64,000 nucleotides of DNA from Abyssibius alkaniclasticus (GCF_020447305.1 NZ_CP095732.1:1210501-1274500), one strand, 5' to 3'; shown: positions 1 through 8,159, counted from the stretch's first letter. Made by a program: numbers and translations. Notes: generated by a model not told the origin, from the letters alone.

Positions 1-2
1 GC

Positions 3-2027
3 GATCTGCCGGGCAACCCCGCGCAAGACGATCCGGCGCCGCCGCGCGAGCTGACCTGGGGGCTGTGGCAGGGCGACAATGTCGGCAATGCCGCCTCTCA
101 AACCTATCGCCGTGCGCTGAACGAACGCTTTTTGCCGCGCATCCTGCTCAAACTCGAACGCCAGATGCAGGCCAACCTGAACAACCCCGAACTGCTTTAT
201 GAGCTGTTGAAGGTCTATATGATGCTTGGTCTGCAAGGCCCGATCGACGAGCAACTGGTTGTTGATCTGCTGAGCGTCGATTGGGATATGACCTATCCGG
301 GCGAGCAGATGGCGCAGGCGCGCGAAGATCTGGTCGGCCATCTGACGCAGATGATCAACCAGCCGATGCAGGAAATTTCGCTGCACGGCCCGCTTGTCGC
401 GCAGGTGCAGGCGCTGCTCAGCGAAACGCCGGTATCGGTGCGGGTATACAACTCGATCATCGCCAGCCCGGAAGCGCGCGCCATCAATGACTGGCGCGTG
501 CTGGAACAGGGCGGCCCGCTGGCCGCACGCGTGCTGATCCGCCCCTCTGGCCTGCCGCTGTCCGAAGGCGTTGAGGGGATCTATACCCGCGCGGGATTTT
601 ACAATGTCTTCCTGCCCGCCGCCCTGGATGTGGCCGAACAGCTGCGCGCCGAAAACTGGGTGCTTGGTGAGCGTGGTGAGGATTTGAGCGATGAAGAGGC
701 GCTGACCCGCATCGCCAGCGAAGTGCTGGACCTGTATTATACCGATTACATCGCCAATTATGAGCGCATCCTTGGCGATGTCGATATTGCGCCGATGGGC
801 GCGATGAGCGAGGTTGTGCAGACGCTCGACATTATCTCCGGCCCCAATTCTCCGGTCGCCAAATTGATGACAGCGGTTGCCTATCAAACCCAGCTGACCG
901 CCCCGCCGGGCGCGGTCGATATTGCCGGCGCCGCTTCGGATGTTACCGAATTTGGCGCGCAAACCGCGCTGGACAACCTGTCTATCCGCACGCGGATGCT
1001 GGTGGATGTTCTGGCCTCTTCGGCCACGGCAAACGGCCAGCCCGCCCCGCCGCCACCGGGCACAACCGTTGAAGAACGGTTCCGCTGGCTGCGCGATTTC
1101 ACCGTTGGTGAAGAAGGTGTGCCAACCGAACTTTCCGACACGATGGCACGGCTGACGGCGCTGTATCAGGAGCTGAACCGCCTGTCGGTGACAGGGGGCA
1201 GCACCAATATCAATTCGACCGCCACGCAGGATTTGCAGGTGGCGCTTGGCCGCATCCCCGACCCGATGAAGCGCTGGGCGACGCAGATCACCGAAGCCAG
1301 CTCCGGTGTGGCCGCGGGCGGTGCGCGCGCGGCGCTGAATGCGCAATGGCAGGCGCAGGTCTTGCCAACCTGCAACCGCGCCATCACCGACCGTTTCCCC
1401 TTTTTCAGGGGGCAAAGTGCTGATGTGCCCATTCAGGAATTTGCCCGCCTGTTTGCGCCGCAAGGGCTGATCGACGGGTTCTTCCAGGCCAATCTGGCCG
1501 AATTCGTCGACACAACAAGCAGCCCGTGGAAATGGCGCCGTGTGAACAACCAGGAGCTTGGGATATCGGATTCGGTGCTGTCGCAATTTCAGCGCGCCGC
1601 CGAAATCCGCGATGCCTTCTTCCTTGCCCCCGGCCTGCCGGCGGTCACATTCGATCTGAAGCCGGTCGCGCTCGACCCGGCCGCCGATCGTGTGCAGATC
1701 GTGGTCGACGGGCAGATTCTGGACTATCGCCAGAGCCAGCCGCAGCAGGTTACACCCATGCAATGGCCCGGCTCGGGCGGGGCGACGCAGGTTGCCTTCC
1801 AGCCCCAGAACCGTAACACCGAAAACGGTGTCGGCTTTGAAGGGCCCTGGGCGTTTTTCCGGATGCTCGAAGGGGCCGAGGTGCGCCGTGGCAATGCCGC
1901 CGACCGTAGCCGCATCATCTTCAATGTCGGCGGGCGCATCGCGGTGTTCGAGCTGCGCGCGGGTGCGGCGATCAACCCGTTCGATCTTGAGATGCTGCGC
2001 GGTTTCCGCTGCCCGAGCTCGTTGTAA
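3..2027 (+). CDS. tssM: Type VI secretion inner-membrane protein TssM (IcmF), C-terminal fragment
   Basis: The reading frame is open from base 3, so the true start lies upstream of the window; about 674 C-terminal residues are present. TssM is the large inner-membrane component of the type VI secretion membrane complex, working with TssL and TssJ. The visible part is the periplasmic region: an N-terminal stretch with a Trp-Gln-Gly-Asp-Asn segment and a helical 'KVYMMLGL' segment typical of IcmF-related proteins, then a beta-rich C-terminal domain containing 'GPWAFFRMLEG' near the end. The cytoplasmic GTPase-like part is outside the window. The stop is followed two bases later by tagF, so the genes are surely co-transcribed. 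Family call is from recognised sequence pattern plus the tagF/PP2C neighbours. Confidence 0.9.
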   Translation, partial: DLPGNPAQDDPAPPRELTWGLWQGDNVGNAASQTYRRALNERFLPRILLKLERQMQANLNNPELLYELLKVYMMLGLQGPIDEQLVVDLLSVDWDMTYPGEQMAQAREDLVGHLTQMINQPMQEISLHGPLVAQVQALLSETPVSVRVYNSIIASPEARAINDWRVLEQGGPLAARVLIRPSGLPLSEGVEGIYTRAGFYNVFLPAALDVAEQLRAENWVLGERGEDLSDEEALTRIASEVLDLYYTDYIANYERILGDVDIAPMGAMSEVVQTLDIISGPNSPVAKLMTAVAYQTQLTAPPGAVDIAGAASDVTEFGAQTALDNLSIRTRMLVDVLASSATANGQPAPPPPGTTVEERFRWLRDFTVGEEGVPTELSDTMARLTALYQELNRLSVTGGSTNINSTATQDLQVALGRIPDPMKRWATQITEASSGVAAGGARAALNAQWQAQVLPTCNRAITDRFPFFRGQSADVPIQEFARLFAPQGLIDGFFQANLAEFVDTTSSPWKWRRVNNQELGISDSVLSQFQRAAEIRDAFFLAPGLPAVTFDLKPVALDPAADRVQIVVDGQILDYRQSQPQQVTPMQWPGSGGATQVAFQPQNRNTENGVGFEGPWAFFRMLEGAEVRRGNAADRSRIIFNVGGRIAVFELRAGAAINPFDLEMLRGFRCPSSL

Positions 2028-2029
2028 GG

Positions 2030-2614
2030 ATGGGCGGAACTTACGGATATTATGGTAAGTTTCCGGCCCTGGGGGATTTTGTGCGCGGTGGTGTCAGCCG
2101 CCGGTTTGTGAATGTCTGGGACCCGTGGCTGCAAGCGGGCATTGCCTATGCGCGCAGTCTGCTCGGCGCTGGCTGGCGCGAGCTTTACGCGACAGCCCCC
2201 ATCTGGCGCTTTCAGCTTGGGGCTGAAATTGCGCATGACCGCCCAATCTTTGGCGTGATGATGCCCAGCCAGGATGCGGTGGGCCGCCTGTTTCCGCTGA
2301 CCTTGCTGGCCGAAGGCATGGGGGCCGATGGCGGGCTGCAAAACGACGCGCTGTTCACCCCGCTCGAAGATATCGCGCTGGAAATGCTCGACACGCTCAA
2401 CCGCAAGACCCGGCTGGAGGAGATGCTGGCCGCATTGCCAGACCCGCTTCCCGGCGCAACCCCGACACCGCGCGCCAGCCAATGGCTTTCGGCACCCGAT
2501 GCCGAATTTGGCGACCCGACAAGCCTGACATTCAGCGGTTTGCCCGAAGGGGCGGGGTTTTTGTCACTCATGGGATACGACCCCCATGCCGAAGATCTGG
2601 GGGCCTTGTTATGA
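2030..2614 (+). CDS. tagF: Type VI secretion-associated protein TagF
   Basis: A 194-residue protein beginning with the TagF signature 'GYYGKFPALGDFV' (about residues 5-17), followed by 'WDPWLQ' and 'GRLFPL', as in the TagF N-terminal domain (DUF2094). In characterised systems TagF represses type VI secretion post-translationally, through the Fha protein and independently of the kinase/phosphatase pair. It starts two bases after tssM stops and its stop overlaps the ATG of the following phosphatase gene (ATGA), so translation of the three is probably coupled. In some bacteria TagF and the phosphatase are one fused protein; here they are separate and adjacent. Confidence 0.92.
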   Translation: MGGTYGYYGKFPALGDFVRGGVSRRFVNVWDPWLQAGIAYARSLLGAGWRELYATAPIWRFQLGAEIAHDRPIFGVMMPSQDAVGRLFPLTLLAEGMGADGGLQNDALFTPLEDIALEMLDTLNRKTRLEEMLAALPDPLPGATPTPRASQWLSAPDAEFGDPTSLTFSGLPEGAGFLSLMGYDPHAEDLGALL

Positions 2615-3333
2615 GTATTTTTCACCATTGCGGTAAAACCCATGTGGGCAATGTGCGCAAGCTGAACGAAGATTCATTGATCTCTGTGCCAGAACTCGGG
2701 GTGTTTGTGGTGGCCGATGGTATGGGCGGGCATTCAGGCGGTGACTATGCCAGCCAAAGCGTTGTCGGCCATGTCGACCGGATGGACCGTGGAATGCCAT
2801 CGGGCGAGGCGATGCGCGCCGTGCGCACCGCCTTTCTGGAATCGCATTATGCCATTCAGGCCGAGGCCGAGCGGCGCGGCGGTGGCACGATCGGCTCGAC
2901 CGCCATCGCGCTTATCCTGTCCGAGCCGCATTTTGCCTGCCTCTGGGTGGGCGATAGTCGGCTTTATTTGCTGCGCGACGGGCAGCTCATCCAGCTTTCG
3001 CGCGACCATTCGCTGGTGAATGACCTGTTTGACTCTGGCCAGATCACCGCTGAAGAGGTTGAGACCCACCCGCATGGCAATGTGATCACCCGCGCGGTCG
3101 GGGTGGGCGAAACGCTGGAGATTGACAAGATCCGCGGCACTTACGAGCCGGGAGACCGGTTCCTGCTGTGCAGCGACGGGCTGTCGGGCTATGCCAGTTT
3201 TGACGATATCCGCCACTGCATGTTGTCGGCGCCCATCACCTCGGTCTGCGATGAGCTGATTGCCCTGGCACTTGCAGGCGGCGGGCGTGACAATATCACC
3301 GCGATAACGGTCGAAATTCCCGATTATTTTTAG
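2611..3333 (+). CDS. pppA: PP2C-family Ser/Thr phosphatase of the type VI locus (PppA-like)
   Basis: A 240-residue metal-dependent phosphatase. The ATG at 2611 overlaps the tagF stop; a longer frame upstream lies inside tagF and is not used. PP2C motifs are complete: 'RKLNED' (residues 16-21), 'VADGMGGHSGG' (34-44, metal-binding Asp36), 'GSTA', 'WVGDSRLYLL', 'CSDGL' and 'GGRDNIT' near the C terminus. In type VI systems PppA removes the phosphate placed on Fha by the kinase PpkA and so shuts assembly down. PpkA is not in the window but would be expected upstream. No membrane segment is visible, so it is cytosolic. It converges on a minus-strand gene whose stop is only six bases away. Confidence 0.9.
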   Translation: MSIFHHCGKTHVGNVRKLNEDSLISVPELGVFVVADGMGGHSGGDYASQSVVGHVDRMDRGMPSGEAMRAVRTAFLESHYAIQAEAERRGGGTIGSTAIALILSEPHFACLWVGDSRLYLLRDGQLIQLSRDHSLVNDLFDSGQITAEEVETHPHGNVITRAVGVGETLEIDKIRGTYEPGDRFLLCSDGLSGYASFDDIRHCMLSAPITSVCDELIALALAGGGRDNITAITVEIPDYF

Positions 3334-3339
3334 GGCTGG

Positions 3340-3684
3340 CTAGACCGCACGCATGAGCTGACGGTCGAAAATACGCATCACCTGTGCCAGATCATCACCG
3401 CGTTTCAGCGTGCGCCCATCCATGCCGATCACCGAATACTGCCCCTGCCGCAGCCGGTTGCCGGGGCGCTTTTCCACGCGAAAAAGCGGCTGTTCGGCCG
3501 TGTGGCGGAAAATGGAAAACACCGCATAATCGCGCAGAGCCGAGATTCCATAGTCGCGCCACAGCCCTGCCGCAACAAACCGCCCGTAGACCGACAGAAT
3601 GATCGCAATTTCACTGCGGTGAAACGAGATCTGGGCGCTCTGTCCAAAGGGCGGGGACGTTGCGGGGTGCGGGATCAATGCCAT
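3340..3684 (-). CDS. DUF2794 family protein of unknown function
   Basis: A 114-residue protein whose ATG is at 3684 on the minus strand. The frame stays open further upstream into the next gene, but similarity to the family as I remember it begins at 'MALIPHP'. The family pattern is clear: 'QISFHRSEIAIILSVYG', 'EWRDYG'-like 'LWRDYG', 'LRDYAVFSIFR', 'YSVIGMDG' and 'LKRGDDLAQV'. DUF2794 is found in alphaproteobacteria and I know of no assigned function. The protein is soluble, basic and rich in aromatic residues. It is transcribed away from the gamma-glutamyltransferase-like gene; a perfect 14-bp palindrome sits 11 bp before its start codon and overlaps a possible promoter. Confidence 0.82.
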   Translation of the reverse strand: MALIPHPATSPPFGQSAQISFHRSEIAIILSVYGRFVAAGLWRDYGISALRDYAVFSIFRHTAEQPLFRVEKRPGNRLRQGQYSVIGMDGRTLKRGDDLAQVMRIFDRQLMRAV

Positions 3685-3689
3685 AGCAT

Positions 3690-3718
3690 ATTCTGCGCAA
3701 TATTGCGCTTTCAGGCAA
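3690..3718 (-). promoter_or_regulatory. Candidate promoter of the DUF2794 gene with a 14-bp palindrome in its spacer
   Basis: On the minus strand, TTGCCT (3713-3718) and CAGAAT (3690-3695) are spaced by 17 bases and resemble sigma-70 -35 and -10 boxes. The perfect palindrome GCGCAATATTGCGC occupies 3695-3708, nearly filling the spacer, which is where a repressor would block polymerase. The -10 box lies only five bases from the ATG, so the transcript would have little or no leader. The palindrome is seen directly; the promoter and operator roles are inferred. Confidence 0.35.
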
Positions 3719-3731
3719 GCTAATCGTTGAA

Positions 3732-3758
3732 CATTCGTGCCATTCGTGCCATTCGGGC
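3732..3758. repeat. Three tandem copies of a 9-bp unit
   Basis: CATTCGTGC occurs at 3732-3740 and 3741-3749, and CATTCGGGC (one change) at 3750-3758. The array lies in the 105-bp divergent region between DUF2794 and the gamma-glutamyltransferase-like gene, 31 bp before the latter's preferred start. It could be an array of protein half-sites on one helix face, or a slippage product. Confidence 0.7.
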
Positions 3759-3789
3759 CAGCGTGCTGCAAAGCGATTTGGGGGCAGAT

Positions 3790-5370
3790 ATGCGCGACTT
3801 TCAGAAAAACGGCCGCTCGATGACCTATGCCGAAAACGGGATGTGCGCGGCAAGCCACCCGCTGGCGGCACAGGTTGCGGTGCAAATTTTGCAGGCGGGT
3901 GGCAATGCGGTTGATGCCGGCATTGCCGCGGCGATGGTGCTGAATATCTGCGAGCCGCATATGACCGGGCTTGGCGGCGATTGTTTTGCGCTTGTGCAGC
4001 CGCGTGAGGGGGCGGATATCATCGGCCTCAACGCGTCTGGCCGCGCGCCCGCGTCGGCCAATGCCGCCGCCCTGCGCGCCGCCGGCCGCACCGGCATCGC
4101 CAGTGACAGCGCCGATGCGGTGACCATGCCCGGCGCGGTTGATGGTTTGCTGCGCCTGATCGAGGATTATGGACGCATCGGGCGCGACCGTGTTCTTGCC
4201 CCCGCTATCCACTATGCCGAATCCGGCCTGCCGATTGCGCCGCGCGTGGGGCAGGACTGGGGTGAAAGCTGGGATGATCTGCGCGGTCACGGGCGAAGGT
4301 TCTACTTGAAGAATGGCAAGCCCTTTGCCGCTGGCGACAAGTTTGCAGCGCCTCGCCAGGCTGAAGTACTACGCCGGATCGCGGCACAGGGCCGCGCCGG
4401 GTTTTATGAAGGCGAGGTGGCCGATGATCTTGTGTCATCGCTCAGGGCGCTGGGCGGCGGGCACAGTCTGGATGACCTTGCAAGCGTGCGCGCTGACTAT
4501 GTCGCCCCTGTCGCAACGCGGTATCGTGGCACCGAGCTTGTTGAACTGCCGCCAAACGGGCAGGGCGCGGCGGCTTTGCTGCTGGCCAATATCCTTGGCC
4601 ATTTCGATTTTGCGGGGATGGACCCTGTGGGCACGACGCGCACGCATATACTGGCCGAGGCCAGCAAGCTTGCCTATGACGCGCGTAACCGGTTTGTGAC
4701 CGACCCCGCCCATATGGACACGCGGCTGGCGCATATGCTGGCACCGGAAACCGCCGCCAGACTGGCGGCGCTGATTTCACCCAAAGCCGTGCTGCCTTTG
4801 CCCACCCCGCCGCTTGAGGCGGTGCATAAGGACACGGTCTATCTGACCGTGGTTGACAAAAACCGCATGGCGCTCAGCCTGATCTGTTCGATCTTCTCGC
4901 GCTTTGGCAGCGGGCAGGCTTCGGAAAAATTCGGCATATTGTTCCATGATCGCGGCACCGGGTTTAACCTGATCGAGGGGCACAGAAACGTGCTTGCCCC
5001 CGGCAAACGCCCCATGCACACGATCATTCCCGGCATGATGCGCGAGGGCAAAAACCTGATGCCTTTCGGCGTGATGGGTGGGCAGTATCAGGCGGCGGGG
5101 CATGGGCATTACCTGTCAAATCTGGTGGATTTTGGCATGGATATGCAAACCGCCTTTGATGCGCCGCGCGCCTTTGCCGAGCATGGCGCACTGTGGCTGG
5201 AAACCGGGTTTGCGCCCGAAGTGGCGCAAGACCTTGCCGATCTGGGGCATCAGGTGAAATGGCGCAAATCGGCCATTGGCGGCGCGCAGGCCATTCAGAT
5301 TGATGCGGCGCGCGGCATTCTGATCGGCGCATCGGATTTTCGCAAGGATGGCTGCGCTTTGGGCTATTGA
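3790..5370 (+). CDS. Gamma-glutamyltransferase family protein (Ntn hydrolase)
   Basis: A 526-residue enzyme of the gamma-glutamyltransferase/acylase family, which is made as one chain and cuts itself to free a catalytic Thr. The N-terminal half has the family pattern 'ASHPLAAQVAVQILQAGGNAVDAGIAAA' in part and 'MTGLGGDCFAL'. The likely nucleophile is Thr349 in 'KDTVYLTVVD', and the downstream 'FGSGQ' and 'NVLAPGKRP.HT' segments fit the small subunit. The chosen ATG at 3790 ('MRDFQKNG') replaces one 22 codons upstream that would place the tandem repeats inside the protein. No signal peptide is seen, so it is probably cytoplasmic and may act on a compound other than glutathione. recQ follows after 30 bases. 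Confidence 0.82.
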   Translation: MRDFQKNGRSMTYAENGMCAASHPLAAQVAVQILQAGGNAVDAGIAAAMVLNICEPHMTGLGGDCFALVQPREGADIIGLNASGRAPASANAAALRAAGRTGIASDSADAVTMPGAVDGLLRLIEDYGRIGRDRVLAPAIHYAESGLPIAPRVGQDWGESWDDLRGHGRRFYLKNGKPFAAGDKFAAPRQAEVLRRIAAQGRAGFYEGEVADDLVSSLRALGGGHSLDDLASVRADYVAPVATRYRGTELVELPPNGQGAAALLLANILGHFDFAGMDPVGTTRTHILAEASKLAYDARNRFVTDPAHMDTRLAHMLAPETAARLAALISPKAVLPLPTPPLEAVHKDTVYLTVVDKNRMALSLICSIFSRFGSGQASEKFGILFHDRGTGFNLIEGHRNVLAPGKRPMHTIIPGMMREGKNLMPFGVMGGQYQAAGHGHYLSNLVDFGMDMQTAFDAPRAFAEHGALWLETGFAPEVAQDLADLGHQVKWRKSAIGGAQAIQIDAARGILIGASDFRKDGCALGY

Positions 5371-5400
5371 GGGCCGAGTCGCGGCGGGCTAGACAGGGGC

Positions 5401-7455
5401 ATGAATGCCCAAACCAACCTTCTGCGCAGCGTCTTCGGCTTTGACGGGTTTCGCCCCGGCCAGGAAGAGGTGGTCGCCGCCGTGGCTGCTGGCCATGATG
5501 TGCTGACCGTAATGCCCACAGGCGGCGGCAAGTCGCTCTGCTTCCAGCTTCCGGCGCTGCTGCGCGAGGGGGTGACGCTGGTAATCTCGCCGCTGATCGC
5601 GCTGATGCGCGACCAGGTCCGCGCGCTCAACGATGCGGGCGTTGAGGCGGGTGCGCTGACTTCCGGCAATACCGAAGACGAGGTCGAGGCAGTGTTCGCC
5701 GCGCTTGATGATGGGCGTCTCAAGATTCTCTACATGGCGCCCGAACGGCTGGGGCGCGAGGGCACGATGCGGCTGCTGTCGCGCGTGAATGTGAGCCTGA
5801 TTGCTGTCGACGAGGCGCACTGCGTCAGCCAATGGGGCCATGATTTTCGCCCCGATTATCTGAAAATCGGCGCGCTGCGCGACCGGCTGAACGTGCCGCT
5901 TGTGGCGCTGACCGCCACCGCCGATGCAGAAACCCGCCAGGAAATTGTTGAACGCTTGTTTGCGGGCCGCAGCCCGCAGGTGTTTTTGCGCGGCTTTGAC
6001 CGCCCGAACCTGAATATTGCCTTCGAGGCGAAGGACAACCCGCGCGCGCAGCTGCTTGGCTTTGTGGCGGCGCGCAAGGGGCTTTCGGGCATTGTTTATT
6101 GCGGTAGCCGCGCGCGCACCGAAACACTGGCACAGGCCTTGCGCAATGCGGGCCATAACGCGCTGGCTTATCATGCCGGCATGGAACCGGATGACCGCCG
6201 CCTTGCCGAAACCCGGTTCCAGCAGGAAGACGGGCTGATCGTTGTCGCCACGGTCGCCTTTGGCATGGGCATCGACAAGCCCGACATACGCTATGTGGTT
6301 CATGCCGATCTGCCCAAGAATATCGAGGGCTGGTATCAGGAAATTGGCCGCGCCGGGCGCGATGGTGCGCCGGCCGATACGCTTACGCTGTTTGGCCCCG
6401 ACGATATTCGTCTGCGCCGCAGCCAGATTGACGAGGGGCTTGCCCCGCTGGAGCGCAAGCGCGCCGATCATGCGCGGCTGAACGCGCTGCTGGGGCTGGC
6501 CGAGGCGATGGGCTGCCGCCGCCGTGTGCTTCTGCCCTATTTTGGTGACGCCCCCGAAGGCGATTGTGGCAATTGCGATTTGTGCCGCACCGCGCCGGAA
6601 ACCTTTGACGGCACCGAGGCGGCACGCATGGCGCTCAGCGCGGCCTTGCGCTCGGGGGAACGCTATGGGGCAGGGCATTTGACCGACATTTTGCGCGGCG
6701 AAACCACCGACAAGATTGCCCGCGCCGGCCATGCCAGCCTGCCGACCTTCGGCGTGGGCAAGGCCTATTCCAGGCGCGAATGGGGGGCGGTGTTTCGCCA
6801 GTTGATGGGGCGTGACCTGCTGCGCCCCGACCCGGAGCGCATGGGCGCCCTGGTGATGACCGAAGCCGCCCGCCCGCTTTTGCGCGGCGAAACCACGCTG
6901 GAGTTGCGGCGCGACACCATTCGTGCCGCAAAACGCGGCCCAGCCGCCCCCGTGGCGCTGGTGGGTGAAGAGGATGAGGGCCTGCTCGCCGCGCTCAAAG
7001 CCAAACGCCGCGCACTGGCCGAAGCCGCCCGCGCCCCCGCCTATGTGATTTTCCCCGACCGCACGCTGATAGAGCTTGCCCAGACCCGCCCGCAAAACAT
7101 GGATGAATTTGCGCGCATCAACGGTGTTGGCGCCAAGAAGCTGGAAAGCTATGGCGCGATCTTTCTGGAAGTGATCTGCGGAGCGGCACCAAAGCCGCAG
7201 CACCCTTCACGCCGCAAGCTGAACGGCCGCGCTCAGGGCGGCGTGTTTGACCAGTTGCACGAAGCCCAGCTTGCCTTGGCGCGGGGCGAAAACGGGTTGG
7301 ACAAGTATCTGTCCTGCACGCATGGCACCTTGGCGAAAATCGCCGAAAGCCGCCCGCGCGACCTGGCCGCACTTGAGCGCATTCAAGGCATGGGCCAACA
7401 AAAAACCGCCCGTTTCGGGGCGGCATTTCTGGAAATACTTGAATCGGAAACCTGA
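5401..7455 (+). CDS. recQ: ATP-dependent DNA helicase RecQ
   Basis: A 684-residue superfamily 2 helicase that unwinds DNA 3'-5' in recombination and fork repair. Walker A 'PTGGGKS' is at residues 39-45, the DEAH box 'VDEAHCVSQWGHDF' begins near 136, and motif VI 'QEIGRAGRDG' follows. A four-Cys zinc site ('GCRRRVLLPYFG', 'CGNCDLC') and a winged-helix region come next. The C terminus carries two HRDC-like modules, one around residues 525-590 ('FARINGVGAKKLESYG') and one around 620-684 ('LERIQGMGQQKTARFG'), whereas E. coli RecQ (about 610 residues) has one. The final codons overlap an antisense terminator for the convergent gcrA. Confidence 0.95.
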   Translation: MNAQTNLLRSVFGFDGFRPGQEEVVAAVAAGHDVLTVMPTGGGKSLCFQLPALLREGVTLVISPLIALMRDQVRALNDAGVEAGALTSGNTEDEVEAVFAALDDGRLKILYMAPERLGREGTMRLLSRVNVSLIAVDEAHCVSQWGHDFRPDYLKIGALRDRLNVPLVALTATADAETRQEIVERLFAGRSPQVFLRGFDRPNLNIAFEAKDNPRAQLLGFVAARKGLSGIVYCGSRARTETLAQALRNAGHNALAYHAGMEPDDRRLAETRFQQEDGLIVVATVAFGMGIDKPDIRYVVHADLPKNIEGWYQEIGRAGRDGAPADTLTLFGPDDIRLRRSQIDEGLAPLERKRADHARLNALLGLAEAMGCRRRVLLPYFGDAPEGDCGNCDLCRTAPETFDGTEAARMALSAALRSGERYGAGHLTDILRGETTDKIARAGHASLPTFGVGKAYSRREWGAVFRQLMGRDLLRPDPERMGALVMTEAARPLLRGETTLELRRDTIRAAKRGPAAPVALVGEEDEGLLAALKAKRRALAEAARAPAYVIFPDRTLIELAQTRPQNMDEFARINGVGAKKLESYGAIFLEVICGAAPKPQHPSRRKLNGRAQGGVFDQLHEAQLALARGENGLDKYLSCTHGTLAKIAESRPRDLAALERIQGMGQQKTARFGAAFLEILESET
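7400..7423 (-). terminator. Rho-independent terminator of gcrA, inside the recQ coding sequence
   Basis: On the minus strand the sequence reads CCGCCC, loop CGAAAC, GGGCGG, then six T residues (complement of 7400-7405). It begins 50 bases after the gcrA stop and lies wholly within the last 20 codons of convergent recQ. The stem is 6 bp, all G-C. Confidence 0.75.
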
Positions 7456-7473
7456 TGACGCCCTGGCGACGCC

Positions 7474-8079
7474 CTAACGACGGCGGTCGCGGCGGCTGCT
7501 CATCGGCTGGAAGGCAATGCCGACATGGGTTTCGCAATAGGGCTTGCCCGGCTCGGTCGGATGGCCACAAAACCAGAATTCGGGCGTAGCCGGGTCGCCA
7601 ATCGGCCATTTGCAGGTGCGTTCGGTCAACTGCATCAGGTTCAGTTTCTTGGCCTTGCGCTCCAGCGCCTTTACATTGGCCAAAGCCTCGGCGGAAATTT
7701 CCGAATTGGTGGGCTGCGGTGGCAAAGGCTGGCCGGGAATGCCGATAGGCTTGCGCCCCGGAATATGCTCGCGCGCAACTGGGGCTGGCGCGGATGCGGC
7801 AGGGGCGGCAGCAGCGGGCTGGGCCGGGGCCGCTTTGGGCGCAGGCGCGGCGGTTTGCTCTTTACTGGCGGGTTTGGCGGCAGGCTTGGCCGTGTCCTTG
7901 GCGGCCTTGCCGGGCGCGGTTGCCGGGGTAGCGGGGCGGTTTGACAGGCCAAGACGATGCACCTTGCCGATCACCGCATTGCGGGTGACATTGCCAAGCT
8001 CCTTGGAAATCTGACTGGCAGACTTCCCCTCGCCCCACATTTGCTTGAGCTGTTCAACGCGTTCGTCTGTCCAGGACAT
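7474..8079 (-). CDS. gcrA: Cell-cycle regulator GcrA
   Basis: A 201-residue transcription factor. In Caulobacter GcrA binds sigma-70 and acts at promoters carrying GANTC sites methylated by CcrM. The N-terminal 50 residues form the DNA-binding helix-turn-helix domain ('MSWTDERVEQLKQMW', 'ASQISKELG', 'TRNAVIGKVHRLGLS'). A low-complexity Ala/Pro/Lys linker of about 60 residues follows. The C-terminal domain, with 'RTCKWPIGDP', 'FWFCGHP' and 'YCETH', is the conserved sigma-70-binding module. The start at 8079 is fixed by the domain boundary and a GGAG ribosome site; the frame is open upstream but unconserved. Four GANTC sites lie upstream, suggesting methylation-linked autoregulation. Confidence 0.95.
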   Translation of the reverse strand: MSWTDERVEQLKQMWGEGKSASQISKELGNVTRNAVIGKVHRLGLSNRPATPATAPGKAAKDTAKPAAKPASKEQTAAPAPKAAPAQPAAAAPAASAPAPVAREHIPGRKPIGIPGQPLPPQPTNSEISAEALANVKALERKAKKLNLMQLTERTCKWPIGDPATPEFWFCGHPTEPGKPYCETHVGIAFQPMSSRRDRRR

Positions 8080-8101
8080 CACTCTCTCCGCAAATAGATG
8101 A

Positions 8102-8125
8102 AGGCGCCCGCAAAGGCAGGCGCCT
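8102..8125 (-). other. Inverted repeat in the gcrA 5' leader
   Basis: AGGCGCC (8102-8108) and GGCGCCT (8119-8125) form perfect 7-bp arms with a 10-base loop. It lies between the predicted gcrA promoter and its start codon, so it would be a hairpin near the 5' end of the mRNA. It could also help stop argE transcripts arriving from upstream, but no clear T-run follows. Confidence 0.5.
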
Positions 8126-8131
8126 GAGCCT

Positions 8132-8159
8132 ATTTTAAGCTCTTGGCGGCGAGTTACAA
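8132..8159 (-). promoter_or_regulatory. Candidate gcrA promoter
   Basis: On the minus strand TTGTAA (8154-8159) and TAAAAT (8132-8137) are separated by 16 bases; the -10 matches the sigma-70 consensus at five of six positions. The predicted transcript would start near 8125. The GANTC cluster lies 13-60 bp upstream of the -35 box. Confidence 0.5.

Noticed and set aside
3685-4290. Long N-terminal extension of the DUF2794 frame into the gamma-glutamyltransferase gene
   Set aside because: The DUF2794 pattern starts at 3684; the extension is antisense coding sequence of a well-supported gene and passes through the palindrome and repeats.
5389-7203. 604-codon open frame antisense to recQ
   Set aside because: Shadow of recQ, which carries all helicase motifs; composition of the antisense product is Gln/His/Gly-rich.
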